Shown: positions 39,320 through 48,286, counted from the stretch's first letter. The stretch: DNA of 64,000 bases from Bacillus sp. CECT 9360 (GCF_918741275.1 NZ_CAKKNA010000009.1:124001-188000); one strand, 5' to 3'. Translations and numbers: made by a program. Notes: generated by a model from the letters alone, not told the origin.

Positions 39320-39822
39320 GCCGTTTCGTCCTCCCTCTGATTGCTTTTCTGTTTTTTATTTTTGAAAGCATTTTCGCCAATATATTTTCAGGAAGCGACC
39401 GGATTTTCGTTCCCCGTTTTATTATGATGTTCATTGCTTTTTTAACGATTTACGGCTCTAAGAAGTCGGGTGTTTTATACGGGCTTATTCTAGGGATCGG
39501 TTATGATGTCGTCTATACGGAAATATTAGGGATTTATACATTTTTATTGCCGACGCTGGCATACTTGATTTCCAAGGCGATGAATGTGCTACAGTCGAAT
39601 TTATTGATCGCGATTCTCGTTTCGGTCTTTTTCGTTGGTATGCTCGAAGTGGTTGATTATCAAATGAATGTGTTAATTGGTTTTGCACAGATGAGCTATC
39701 CGGAGTTTGCTCAAATGAGACTCTTGCCGACATTGTTGCTTAACCTGGGTATCATCATCATTATTTCATATCCTTTAAGATTGTTAATAGAGAAATACGA
39801 AATAGAAGTGGACAACGATTAA
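39316..39822 (+). CDS. mreD: Rod-shape-determining protein MreD
   Basis: Integral membrane partner of MreC. It has 168 residues with about five helices (FVLPLIAFLFFIFESIFANIF, FIMMFIAFLTIYGS and others). The start overlaps the mreC stop (ATGA), so the two are translationally coupled. minC begins 96 bases downstream. Confidence 0.94.
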   Translation: MSRFVLPLIAFLFFIFESIFANIFSGSDRIFVPRFIMMFIAFLTIYGSKKSGVLYGLILGIGYDVVYTEILGIYTFLLPTLAYLISKAMNVLQSNLLIAILVSVFFVGMLEVVDYQMNVLIGFAQMSYPEFAQMRLLPTLLLNLGIIIIISYPLRLLIEKYEIEVDND

Positions 39823-39918
39823 TGGAAAGATTTTTTCTTTCTCTTTTTCCTTACACGAGAAAAAGGAAATTTGTTACGCGATGTCGAATTATATTTTCAT
39901 TGAGGTGAAACTGGCGCC

Positions 39919-40602
39919 ATGAATAAAAGAAGTCAACAAAATGTAATGATAAAAGGCACAAAAGACGGGCTGACGTTGCATCTCGATGATTCCTGTTCCT
40001 TTTCCGAGTTGTTAAAAGAGCTAGAAAAAAAGCTTTCCGCTAACTATCAATTCCAGGAAAGCGACCCGTTAATCGCAGTAAAAGTACATACTGGCAACAG
40101 ATATTTATCAAAGGATCAAAGAGAAAAGATAAAAGACTTGATCCGCCAAAAAAAGAAACTTGTTGTCGATGACATCCTTTCCAATGTCATGACCTTGGAT
40201 GCGGCTAAGCAATGGAAGGACGAAAACCAAATTACGACTGCCGTAACAATTGTCCGGTCCGGTCAGGTTTTTAAGGTGGAGGGTGATCTTTTACTAATAG
40301 GTGACATTAACCCCGGGGGTACCGTCGTCGCTGGGGGAAATATTTACATCATGGGAGTTTTAAAAGGCATTGCCCATGCCGGAGTAGGTGGAAATAATGG
40401 AGCCGTCATTGCAGCTTCTGTCATGAAACCGGCACAGCTGAGAATCAACGATATCGTCAACCGCGCCCCTGATAGCTACACAGAGGACGGACATGACATG
40501 GAATGCGCGTTTATTGATGAAAACCATCAGATTATCGTTGAAAAATTGCGAGTTCTGAAGAAACATAGACCTGATTTAAATAGATTAGAAGGGGGACTCT
40601 AA
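39919..40602 (+). CDS. minC: Septum-site-determining protein MinC
   Basis: FtsZ inhibitor that blocks division near the poles. It has 227 residues: N-terminal FtsZ-binding domain (about 1-105) and a C-terminal beta-helix (about 115-215) with GDINPGGTVVAGGNIYIMG, which binds MinD. GAGGTGA is 10 bases before ATG 39919. minD follows after 2 bases. Confidence 0.96.
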   Translation: MNKRSQQNVMIKGTKDGLTLHLDDSCSFSELLKELEKKLSANYQFQESDPLIAVKVHTGNRYLSKDQREKIKDLIRQKKKLVVDDILSNVMTLDAAKQWKDENQITTAVTIVRSGQVFKVEGDLLLIGDINPGGTVVAGGNIYIMGVLKGIAHAGVGGNNGAVIAASVMKPAQLRINDIVNRAPDSYTEDGHDMECAFIDENHQIIVEKLRVLKKHRPDLNRLEGGL

Positions 40603-40604
40603 TT

Positions 40605-41408
40605 GTGGGAGAGGCAATAGTTATTACTTCCGGCAAAGGTGGAGTGGGCAAGACAACTACTACTGCTAACTTGGGAATATCCTTGGCCATTTTTGGCAAA
40701 AAGGTATGCTTAATCGACACGGATATCGGTCTGCGCAATTTAGATGTTGTCATGGGTCTTGAAAATCGGATTATCTACGATTTAGTCGATGTAGTAGAGG
40801 AACGATGCAAGATTCATCAGGCTCTTGTCAAAGATAAACGATTCGATGACTTGCTATATTTGCTGCCGGCAGCCCAGACAAGCGACAAATCTGCGGTTAA
40901 TCCGAACCAGATGAAGAAACTTGTCGAGGAACTAAAGCAGGACTATGATTATATCCTCATTGACTGCCCTGCCGGAATTGAACAAGGCTTCAAGAATGCG
41001 ATCGCAGGAGCTGACAAAGCGATTGTTGTGACCACTCCTGAAACGTCTGCAGTACGGGACGCAGACCGGATCATCGGCTTGCTCGAAAAAGAGGAAGACA
41101 TAGAGCAGCCCAAACTAGTCATCAATCGAATCCGCAGCCACATGCTCAAAAATGGAGAAATGCTCGACATTGACGAAATCACCGCCCATCTTTCCATTGA
41201 TTTAATCGGCGTCGTAGTCGACGATGACCAAGTCATCATGGCATCCAACCAAGGAGAGCCCATCGCACTCGATCCAAATAACCGCGCATCCATCGCCTAC
41301 CGCGACATTGCCAGAAGGATTCTCGGGGAATCCATCCCGCTCAAGCCACTGGAAGACGAACCCAAAGGATTCGTAGCCAAAATTAAAGCGATGTTTAGCG
41401 GACAATAG
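40605..41408 (+). CDS. minD: Septum-site-determining ATPase MinD
   Basis: Membrane-associated ParA-type ATPase that recruits MinC. It has 267 residues. The deviant Walker A GKGGVGKT is at 10-17, DTDIGLRNLDVVMG follows, and the C-terminal amphipathic helix FVAKIKAMFSGQ is the membrane-targeting tail. The start is GTG 40605 behind GAAGGGGGA. In B. subtilis spoIVFA follows; here a NERD gene and array C are inserted. Confidence 0.98.
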   Translation: MGEAIVITSGKGGVGKTTTTANLGISLAIFGKKVCLIDTDIGLRNLDVVMGLENRIIYDLVDVVEERCKIHQALVKDKRFDDLLYLLPAAQTSDKSAVNPNQMKKLVEELKQDYDYILIDCPAGIEQGFKNAIAGADKAIVVTTPETSAVRDADRIIGLLEKEEDIEQPKLVINRIRSHMLKNGEMLDIDEITAHLSIDLIGVVVDDDQVIMASNQGEPIALDPNNRASIAYRDIARRILGESIPLKPLEDEPKGFVAKIKAMFSGQ

Positions 41409-41611
41409 AATGAAGAGAGTGCATTCCTTTGGGGTGTGCTTTTTTTGCGGGTACTTATAGGAATTTGTTGTTGCATGATGTTGAGTGAAACCGTCCATCT
41501 GTAAGAAGTTTGTGAAAAAAGTTCAAACTATCATAGGAATTTGTTTTTACCTGCAGGATTTTCATAGGATGATGGAGAAAAACTAGTTACACGATGAAAA
41601 GGAGTGGTATT

Positions 41612-42580
41612 TTGATTGCCAAAAAAAGAGCGATTCCATTAAGAATCCAAATCGACGAAGCATTGCTGCGTCGCCTGCCTGAGAATCATCCGAAACGTCT
41701 CGCGGTGAAAGAAGACTTATCCAAAAGGAAAGTTGGATTTAATGGCGAAGAAAATGTAGACTTTCATTTGAAATTCCTCAACCAGAATGACTACACCACA
41801 TTCCACGATCTCCGATTACAAAATGGCCAAGGTTATTTTCAAATCGACACTTTGCTTTTATCCCCCAAATTTGCCCTCATAATTGAAGTGAAAAATCTCT
41901 ATGGCACTTTATTCTTCGACAAACATTTCAATCAAATGATCCGAATCGCGAACAACAAGGAGGAAGGTTTCCCAAACCCAATCATGCAAGTGGCCAGGCA
42001 AAAAATGCAACTACAAAAATGGATAGCTGAACATCATTTGCCCAATATACCTATTGAATATTTAGTTGCCATAAACGACTCAAGGACCCTTATCAAAACG
42101 GATAAAGAGAATTCAGATATTCTGGAAATCGTTTGCCACGCTGATCATATGATAAATAGGATAGCGAATATCCAAGAAAAGATCCCAAAAGTTAAATATA
42201 AACCGAATGAGTTGCAAAAACTCACCCATCTTCTAATCGGGAAACATAGTCCAAAAACAGAAGACATCTCTCAATTATACGGGATTAATAAGGATGAATT
42301 AATAACCGGGGTACAATGCCCGGATTGCAAGATAATTCCGATGGAACGCCAATCTGGCAAGTGGTATTGCCGAGCCTGCGAATTCAATTCTAAAGATGCC
42401 CATATTCAAGCAGTAGAAGACTATTTTCTTTTGGTCAATTCAACCATAACAAATCCACAACTTCGTTGGTTCCTGCATATCCCTTCGAAACACCTGGCTT
42501 CAAAACTGCTTGTCTCACTTAATTTGCCGCATATCGGGGTAGGAAGGGGGAGGATTTACTCGAAGGCTCCGCATAAATGA
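41612..42580 (+). CDS. NERD-domain nuclease-like protein with C-terminal zinc ribbon (paralogue 1)
   Basis: A 322-residue protein with a nuclease-related (NERD) domain at about 40-160. Residues consistent with a PD-(D/E)xK-type active site are Asp79 (FQIDTLLL) and Glu92-x-Lys94 (IIEVKN); GFNGEE at 42-47 is also conserved. A zinc ribbon near the C-terminus uses Cys236, Cys239, Cys253 and Cys256. The start is TTG 41612 behind AAAAGGAG; this gives the same N-terminus (MIAK) as the paralogue at 61884-62849, which has its key residues at identical positions. It interrupts the minD-spoIVFA order, and array C begins 20 bases after its stop. Substrate and role unknown. Confidence 0.88.
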   Translation: MIAKKRAIPLRIQIDEALLRRLPENHPKRLAVKEDLSKRKVGFNGEENVDFHLKFLNQNDYTTFHDLRLQNGQGYFQIDTLLLSPKFALIIEVKNLYGTLFFDKHFNQMIRIANNKEEGFPNPIMQVARQKMQLQKWIAEHHLPNIPIEYLVAINDSRTLIKTDKENSDILEIVCHADHMINRIANIQEKIPKVKYKPNELQKLTHLLIGKHSPKTEDISQLYGINKDELITGVQCPDCKIIPMERQSGKWYCRACEFNSKDAHIQAVEDYFLLVNSTITNPQLRWFLHIPSKHLASKLLVSLNLPHIGVGRGRIYSKAPHK

Positions 42581-42599
42581 TAAAATTCTGCTACGTTCC

Positions 42600-43122
42600 C
42601 GCTACAAACCTGGAAATTCGGCTACAAAAGTACAAATTTCGGCTACAAACCTGATGAAGTCGGCTACAAAATGAGGGATTTCCGCTACAAAAACGTGTCC
42701 CGGCTACAAATCTGGAAATTTGGCTACAAAGTACAAATTTCGGCTACAAACCCGATGAAATCGGCTACAAAATCAGGAATTCCCGCTACAAAAACGTGTC
42801 CCGGCTACAAATCTGGAAATTTGGCTACAAAGTACAAATTTCGGCTACAAACCCGATGAAGTCGGTTACAAAATCTGGAATTACCGCTACAAAAACTGGC
42901 GCCGGCTACAAATCTGGAAATTCGGCTACAAAAGTACAAATTCCGGCTGCAAACCCGATGAAATCGGCTACAAAATGAGGAATTTCCGCTACAAAAACGG
43001 GCCCCGGCTACAAAACGTAAATTCCCGCTACAAAAGTACAAATTTCGGCTACAAACCCGATGAAATCGGCTACAAAATCAGAGATTCCCGCTACAAAAAC
43101 TGGGACCCCAGTAACAAAACCG
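42600..43122. repeat. Array C: CGGCTACAAA array with a 101-bp higher-order repeat
   Basis: About 25 copies of CGGCTACAAA (or CGCTACAAA) separated by 9-12 nt spacers. The spacers come in five types in fixed order: tctggaaattt, agtacaaattt, cccgatgaaat, atSaggaattcc, aacgtgtcc. The five-unit block repeats five times, starting at about 42600, 42701, 42802, 42903 and 43005, a period of 101-102 bp. The array ends in degenerate units by 43122. Repeating peptides can be translated from both strands, but there are no initiation signals, so I treat it as noncoding. It lies between the NERD gene and spoIVFA. Confidence 0.95.
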
Positions 43123-43243
43123 AATCCACCTCTTAAAAAAGACACAAAATTTTGAAATCAATATCTCCCAGAAAAATCGTCCCCGTCATAATTCGGACAA
43201 GATAATCATAACCTTGTACAAAAGGCAGGGGGTGGATTTTTGT

Positions 43244-43984
43244 ATGAAGGATAGAAGGAGAGAGATACAAAACCGGATTGCGAAGCGGAGAAAAATGAGC
43301 GAGAAACGAGTGGATAATTCTTGGACGGATATTAATGATGAGGAACAGTACGGATTTGAGACGACGACATCTTACGAGAAAGAGCATCCTCTTTTTAAAA
43401 AGGAATATTTCTATTTTAAAGTTTTGACTGCGCTTTGTTTATTTTTGGTGGTTGGCGTTATGTTTAAGCATCCATCTGATAAGTTGGATGAGCCGAGAGC
43501 GTTTGTGAATGAAACGATGGATCAGGAGTTTCAATTTGCGTCCGTAACTACCTGGTATGAGGACAAGTTTGGCAAGCCGATCGCTTTTCTGCCAGCTGAG
43601 AAGAGTGGGAAAGAAGAATTAGACAATCAAAATGAAGTGCCGGTATCCGGGAAAATAACCGAGAGTTTTGAAAGCAACGGAGCTGGGATTATGATCGAAA
43701 CCGGTCCGGACTCAAAAGTGGAATCGATGAACGATGGAGTTGTCATATTTGCCGGGAGCAAGGAGGACACTGGCAAAACTGTCGTGATTCAGCATAGCGA
43801 TAAGAGCGAGTCATGGTATGGGCACCTTGCGTCAGTGGATGTGAAATTGTATGAAACTGTGAAAAAGAAAAAGGAAATCGGCAAGGTCACAACAAGTGAG
43901 GATGGTAAAAAAGGATCGTTTTATCTCGCTATAAAAAAAGATGATGCATTCATCAACCCAAAAAAGGTGATACCATTTGAATGA
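43244..43984 (+). CDS. spoIVFA: Stage IV sporulation protein FA, regulator of SpoIVFB
   Basis: Membrane protein that holds the SpoIVFB protease inactive until the forespore signal arrives. It has 246 residues: a basic N-terminal cytosolic part, one membrane helix at about 55-75 (YFYFKVLTALCLFLVVGVMF), and an extracytoplasmic LytM/M23-like domain (about 130-246) that lacks the metal-binding histidine pattern. ATG 43244 follows CAGGGGGTGG. It overlaps spoIVFB by 8 bases. Confidence 0.92.
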   Translation: MKDRRREIQNRIAKRRKMSEKRVDNSWTDINDEEQYGFETTTSYEKEHPLFKKEYFYFKVLTALCLFLVVGVMFKHPSDKLDEPRAFVNETMDQEFQFASVTTWYEDKFGKPIAFLPAEKSGKEELDNQNEVPVSGKITESFESNGAGIMIETGPDSKVESMNDGVVIFAGSKEDTGKTVVIQHSDKSESWYGHLASVDVKLYETVKKKKEIGKVTTSEDGKKGSFYLAIKKDDAFINPKKVIPFE

Positions 43985-44843
43985 ATATTTTCAGCTCTTC
44001 GCCAAACTTCGTATTCATCCTACCCTTTGGATCGTCATCGGAATTTCCGTCCTGACGGCGCATTTCATTCCGATGCTTATGCTGCTTTTTACGGTGTTCA
44101 TTCATGAAATGGGACACGCAATCGCGGCGCAACACTTCAAATGGAGAATTAAATCGGTTTCACTGCTTCCTTTTGGCGGATCAGTCGAAACAGAGGAGTA
44201 CGGAAACAAATCGTTGAAAGAAGAGTGCATTGTGATTCTCGCAGGTCCGTTGCAGCATGTATGGTTGATCGGCGCAGCTTTCCTGCTCCACACACTATCG
44301 TATATGCCGTTTGAACGATTCGAGCAATTTCTTTATATGAATATAGCGGTGCTGGTATTTAATTTGCTTCCAATCTGGCCATTGGATGGCGGCAAATTAT
44401 TGTTTCTTGGTCTTTCCTTGTATCGTTCATTTATTGATGCCCACCGTTTTACGATATTATTTTCAACGGCGTTTGCTTTCATTTTTCTGATGTCAGCGAC
44501 CGTTTTTCAACCGTTCAACCTAAACATTTGGATCATTTCCGGCTTTATTGCCTTATCCCTTTCGATGGAATGGAAACAACGATATTATGCATTCATCCGT
44601 TTTTTGCTGGAGCGACACTATGGGCGGTACAGTAATTTAGCGGTGCTTAAACCGATCAGGGTGGAAGAAAGCGAACAAATCCATAAGGTACTGGAGAAGT
44701 TCCAGCGCGGCTGCAAGCACCCCGTCATTATTCTTAAAAACGGAAAGGAACGAGGCTCCTTAGACGAGAACGAAATTTTGCATGCTTATTTTTCCGAAAA
44801 AATGACAAATATAAAAATAGGCGACCTGTTATATTCCTATTAA
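43977..44843 (+). CDS. spoIVFB: Intramembrane metalloprotease SpoIVFB (pro-sigma-K processing)
   Basis: Site-2-type protease that cleaves pro-sigma-K in the mother cell. It has 288 residues. The zinc motif HEMGH is at 43-47 and the third ligand Asp137 lies in LPIWPLDGGK, the same positions I remember for the B. subtilis protein. A C-terminal CBS-like domain follows. The start is TTG 43977 with AAAAAGGTGA upstream; the ATG at 43981 is out of frame. Confidence 0.95.
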   Translation: MNEYFQLFAKLRIHPTLWIVIGISVLTAHFIPMLMLLFTVFIHEMGHAIAAQHFKWRIKSVSLLPFGGSVETEEYGNKSLKEECIVILAGPLQHVWLIGAAFLLHTLSYMPFERFEQFLYMNIAVLVFNLLPIWPLDGGKLLFLGLSLYRSFIDAHRFTILFSTAFAFIFLMSATVFQPFNLNIWIISGFIALSLSMEWKQRYYAFIRFLLERHYGRYSNLAVLKPIRVEESEQIHKVLEKFQRGCKHPVIILKNGKERGSLDENEILHAYFSEKMTNIKIGDLLYSY

Positions 44844-44884
44844 ATGTGGTATCCTTTCTTCAAAAGTGAGAAGGGATTTTTTTT

Positions 44885-46339
44885 ATGAAGAAAGTGATTG
44901 TCAATATGGCGTCGAGAGAGAAAAGGTACGCCGTTATGGAAAATGGGAAATTGGTTAAGTTTGAGACAATTTCGCCAAATCAGCAAAGTCTCGTCGGAAA
45001 TATATATCTAGGAAAAGTGTCGAAAGTATTGCCGGGCATGGACGCTGTCTTCATCGATTTTGGACAAGAGAAACACGGATTCCTGCACCGCGACCAGCTG
45101 CCATCCTTTCAGCTCTCTAAATCCACCACGGATCCAATCGGGAAATTTGTCAGGCAGGGAGAAAAGCTACTTGTCCAAGTGACCCGTGATGAAACCGGTA
45201 CAAAGGGAGCGAAATTATCCGGTTTAATTGAGCTTTCAACGGATTATCTTGTTTACATACACGGAATTGACTATGTGGGGGTTTCTAAGAAATTCCAAGG
45301 GGGCCCAGAGTCGCAGCAAAAATGGCGAAATGCCGCTTTCGAGCACAAGAATGCGAATGAAGGATTGATCATTCGGACGTCGATGGAAAAGCAGAGCCTG
45401 GAAACGTTTCATGAGCAGTTAAGCGCATTACGTACAAAATACACCGCGATCCAAAGTAAAGCCACTGCTTTAAAATCCCTAGGCCTGCTTGATTCAACGG
45501 ATACTTTTCTCGAAATGGTCAAACGTGAAGAAACTGATCAAATAATCATTGATGATTTTGCGGGCTACAAGGAGCTGGAAGAATGTTCAGGGGCATGGGA
45601 AGCGATTTATTATAAAGGAAGAAACAATATTTTCTCAGAAGAAAAAGTCGAGCCGCAATTGGAAAGAGCGATGAAGAAAATCGTCTGGTTAGACAGCGGA
45701 GGCTCCCTGATTATTGAAGAAACGGAAGCACTCACGGTGATCGATGTGAATACCGGAAAATATACCGGTAAAGCGGAAAAAGAACAGACTGTGTTTCAGA
45801 CCAATCTTCAGGCTGCCAAGGAAGCTGCGAATCAAATAAGGCTTCGGAACCTCGCGGGGATCATTTTGATTGATTTTATTAACATGAAGGACGAGCAACA
45901 CAGGCAAAGAATTATTGAGCAATTAAAAGAAGAAAGCCGATCGGATGAGATGAGAATGACGATCGTCGGCTTTACCGAACTCGGCATCCTTCAAATAACC
46001 CGTAAGAAAACATCCCCCTCCTTAACTGAGAAAGTCACGGAGCCATGTCCTTGCTGCAGTGGCACAGGAAAAATTGAAAGTGCGGAGACGATTGCTTTCC
46101 GACTTGAACGTGAATTAATGGAGCATCGACACCGTGACGAGGAAGCTGTCTGGGTAGAGATGAGCAAAAAGGCGGCAGGAGCGTTGCTTGGTGAGAGGGA
46201 AGTGTACCGCCCAACTCTGGAAGCCGCAATCGGGATGAAACTATTCGTGACACACCCGGAGAATGTTCACAACAAATATGCGATAAAAAGATTCGGCAGC
46301 AATTCAGAGATTGAAATGGCAGTGCAAGCTACAATATGA
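44885..46339 (+). CDS. rng: Ribonuclease E/G family endoribonuclease
   Basis: RNA-cleaving enzyme of the RNase G type, 484 residues. An N-terminal S1 domain is at about 35-125 (GNIYLGKVSKVLPGMDAVFIDFG). The metal-binding aspartates lie in VIDVNTGKYTG and IILIDFINMK, and the zinc-link motif CPCCSGTGK follows. There is no long C-terminal scaffold as in E. coli RNase E. GAGAAGGGA precedes the ATG. B. subtilis lacks this enzyme, whereas several other Bacillaceae have it just before rplU (recollection). Confidence 0.95.
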   Translation: MKKVIVNMASREKRYAVMENGKLVKFETISPNQQSLVGNIYLGKVSKVLPGMDAVFIDFGQEKHGFLHRDQLPSFQLSKSTTDPIGKFVRQGEKLLVQVTRDETGTKGAKLSGLIELSTDYLVYIHGIDYVGVSKKFQGGPESQQKWRNAAFEHKNANEGLIIRTSMEKQSLETFHEQLSALRTKYTAIQSKATALKSLGLLDSTDTFLEMVKREETDQIIIDDFAGYKELEECSGAWEAIYYKGRNNIFSEEKVEPQLERAMKKIVWLDSGGSLIIEETEALTVIDVNTGKYTGKAEKEQTVFQTNLQAAKEAANQIRLRNLAGIILIDFINMKDEQHRQRIIEQLKEESRSDEMRMTIVGFTELGILQITRKKTSPSLTEKVTEPCPCCSGTGKIESAETIAFRLERELMEHRHRDEEAVWVEMSKKAAGALLGEREVYRPTLEAAIGMKLFVTHPENVHNKYAIKRFGSNSEIEMAVQATI

Positions 46340-46346
46340 TAATATA

Positions 46347-46375
46347 TTGACATCGTTTTCGGTTTATGATAGTAT
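46347..46375 (+). promoter_or_regulatory. rplU promoter
   Basis: TTGACA (46347-46352) and TAGTAT (46370-46375) are 17 bp apart, just after rng. Transcription would start near 46382 and include the L21 leader. Confidence 0.7.
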
Positions 46376-46382
46376 TTTACTG

Positions 46383-46480
46383 TTATGTTTATAGCACACC
46401 GCACAGATCAGGTTTTAAAGTTTTTGCCGACTGGCAGGCGCCTGTGATTGGCGAGTCTTAATTATTACGAGGAGGTGCAA
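46383..46480 (+). promoter_or_regulatory. L21 leader (ribosomal protein autoregulatory RNA)
   Basis: The 5' UTR of rplU has the location and paired segments of the L21 leader found upstream of rplU in Firmicutes, for example GCAGGCGCCTG-like pairing in GACTGGCAGGCGCCTGTGATTGG. Autoregulation by the ribosomal protein is inferred from the family. Confidence 0.65.
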
Positions 46481-46482
46481 GT

Positions 46483-46791
46483 ATGTACGCAATTATCGAA
46501 ACAGGCGGTAAACAAGTGAAAGTAGCAGCAGGTGATGTGGTTTACGTTGAAAAATTAAACGTAGAAGCAGGCGAAACTGTTACCTTTGACAAGGTTTTAT
46601 TCGTTGGCGGCGATGACGTGAAAGTAGGTTCTCCATTAGTGGCAGACGTTACTGTAACGGGCAAGGTTGAAAAACAAGGCCGTCAGAAGAAAATCACCGT
46701 TTTTAAGTACAAAGCGAAGAAAAACAACCGTAAAAAGCAAGGACATCGTCAGCCATACACAAAAGTGGTTATTGACGCAATCAACGCATGA
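46483..46791 (+). CDS. rplU: Large-subunit ribosomal protein L21 (bL21)
   Basis: A 102-residue ribosomal protein with [17 protein letters not shown] at the start and the basic tail [19 protein letters not shown] that contacts rRNA. GAGGAGG precedes ATG 46483. It overlaps prp by 4 bases (ATGA) in the rplU-prp-rpmA operon. Confidence 0.99.
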   Translation: MYAIIETGGKQVKVAAGDVVYVEKLNVEAGETVTFDKVLFVGGDDVKVGSPLVADVTVTGKVEKQGRQKKITVFKYKAKKNNRKKQGHRQPYTKVVIDAINA

Positions 46792-47123
46792 TTAAAGTAA
46801 CAATCGATTATGCTCCGCAGGAACGAATAACTTCGTTCACCCTAAGCGGACATGCCGATTTTGCCGAAAACGGTTCCGACATCGTTTGTGCTGGTGCATC
46901 TGCGGTTTCATTCGGGGCTGTGAATGCGATTTTTGAATTAGTTAAAGTCAAGCCTGAGATTGAGCAGGGCGGCGAGGGCGGCTATCTCCGCTGTGTAATA
47001 CCAGAAGATATAACTGGTGAAGCACAAGAGAAAATCCAGCTACTGCTGAACGGCATGCTTATCTCGCTTCAAACGATTGAACGTAATTATGGACAATATA
47101 TTAAGATTATTCTAAATAAATAG
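46788..47123 (+). CDS. prp: Ribosomal-processing cysteine protease Prp
   Basis: Protease that removes the N-terminal extension of L27 (known from Staphylococcus; YsxB in B. subtilis). It has 111 residues. Catalytic residues are His22 (SGHAD) and Cys34 (DIVCAGAS), the same numbers as in the S. aureus enzyme as I recall it. It sits between rplU and rpmA and is coupled to rplU. Its substrate motif is visible in the next gene. Confidence 0.96.
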   Translation: MIKVTIDYAPQERITSFTLSGHADFAENGSDIVCAGASAVSFGAVNAIFELVKVKPEIEQGGEGGYLRCVIPEDITGEAQEKIQLLLNGMLISLQTIERNYGQYIKIILNK

Positions 47124-47135
47124 GTGGTGGAACAT

Positions 47136-47426
47136 ATGTTAAGTTTGGATCTTCAATTCTTCGCTTCCAAAAAGGGAGTAGGTTCTACAAGGAATGGCCG
47201 TGACTCTATTTCTAAGCGTCTTGGCGCTAAGCGTGCGGACGGTCAATTAGTATCCGGAGGTTCTATCCTTTATCGTCAGCGCGGTACTAAAATCTACGCT
47301 GGTGAAAACGTTGGACGCGGTGGAGATGACACTTTATACGCAAAGGTTGACGGCGTAGTACGTTTCGAACGTTACGGACGTGACCGCAAAAAGGTGAGCG
47401 TTTATCCAGTTGCACAAGAAGCATAA
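47136..47426 (+). CDS. rpmA: Large-subunit ribosomal protein L27 (bL27) with cleavable N-terminus
   Basis: A 96-residue ribosomal protein of the peptidyl transferase region. The N-terminus [14 protein letters not shown] is the Prp cleavage site (cut between Ala10 and Ser11 by analogy). AGGTGGTGG supports ATG 47136; the in-frame GTG at 47124 is inside that site. Confidence 0.98.
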   Translation: MLSLDLQFFASKKGVGSTRNGRDSISKRLGAKRADGQLVSGGSILYRQRGTKIYAGENVGRGGDDTLYAKVDGVVRFERYGRDRKKVSVYPVAQEA

Positions 47427-47440
47427 TAGCATCTTTGAAT

Positions 47441-47555
47441 AGAGGCTGGCTCAAAAGGGTCGACTCCTTCGGTTTTACACAATATATCGCGTCAGCTATA
47501 TATCGTGATGAAGGCGTCCGGCCCTTTGTTTATGAGCTGGCCCTTTTCTATTTCG
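47441..47555. repeat. Long imperfect inverted repeat after rpmA
   Basis: AGAGGCTGGCTCAAAAGGGTC (47441-47461) pairs with GGCCCTTTG..GAGCTGGCC (about 47520-47542), and inside it GACTCCTTC pairs with GAAGGCGTC. The whole folds into a single hairpin of about 110 nt followed by CTTTTC. It may act as a terminator, or be a small mobile hairpin element of the GAGGCTGG type I remember from Bacillus. An open frame across it has no support. Confidence 0.6.
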
Positions 47556-47740
47556 CTCTGCCATCGCCCAAAGTATTTGCCTATCTGCCGAATATTTTGG
47601 ATGGTGGCAAACATGTGCGGTTAATATACACATCGCAAAAACAGAACGGATATATCTTAGACCAGAGTCTACAAAAGGTGCTTGTACCAACATGATAGGG
47701 CGAAAACGGATAAGCGCTTTTATTATAAAGGAGCTTTCAA

Positions 47741-48286
47741 ATGGATAAAGAACGGAAAACGGTGGAGGCGATTCTTCGCCATTCAAGACACGATTGGCTG
47801 AATAAGCTTCAATTAATCAAGGGCAATATCGAATTGAATAATATAGACCGTGCCAAGGCCGTAATCGAAGAAATCATCATTGAAGCTCATCATGAAGCCA
47901 TGCTTTCAAACCTAAACATGCCGGAGCTTGCGGAAACGCTGTTGACGGCAAACTGGCGGTCATTACCCTTGCACATTGAATTTGAGGTCGTAGAACTTCA
48001 ACGAGGCTTGCGCGATATGGACACATTAATCTCAGCATGGGTCGAAGAGCTGTTCCGAATTCTAGCGGATTCGCTGGATGACTACGGCGAGAACGTGCTT
48101 GCCATATCAATCGATGAAAATAAAGAATATAATCTTCGTTTGTCCTTTGAGTTGCAGGGTACGATAAAAAATGAATCCGTTTTGCATAATTTTTTAAATA
48201 AATCTGTGAGGGATAAGGCTGACGTGAAAGTCCTTGAAATCAACAGCGAGGAAGCTGTATTTTTAGTTGAACTATACGGAAACTAA
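47741..48286 (+). CDS. spo0B: Sporulation phosphotransferase Spo0B
   Basis: Passes phosphate from Spo0F to Spo0A in the sporulation phosphorelay. It has 181 residues. The phosphorylated histidine is His17 in HSRHDWLNKLQLIKGNI, matching His30 of the B. subtilis protein by alignment. The C-terminal half is a degenerate kinase-like domain with little conservation. AAAGGAG precedes ATG 47741. obg follows after 46 bases, as in B. subtilis. Confidence 0.92.
   Translation: MDKERKTVEAILRHSRHDWLNKLQLIKGNIELNNIDRAKAVIEEIIIEAHHEAMLSNLNMPELAETLLTANWRSLPLHIEFEVVELQRGLRDMDTLISAWVEELFRILADSLDDYGENVLAISIDENKEYNLRLSFELQGTIKNESVLHNFLNKSVRDKADVKVLEINSEEAVFLVELYGN

Noticed and set aside
41421-41448. Terminator after minD
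   Set aside because: A T-run is present but the preceding stem is short and has mismatches.
42600-43122. Array C and the other arrays as CRISPR arrays
   Set aside because: The constant part is only 9-10 bp, spacers are 9-12 nt and recur in fixed order, and no cas genes are present.
47435-47695. 86-residue frame after rpmA
   Set aside because: It runs through the long inverted repeat and has no ribosome binding site.
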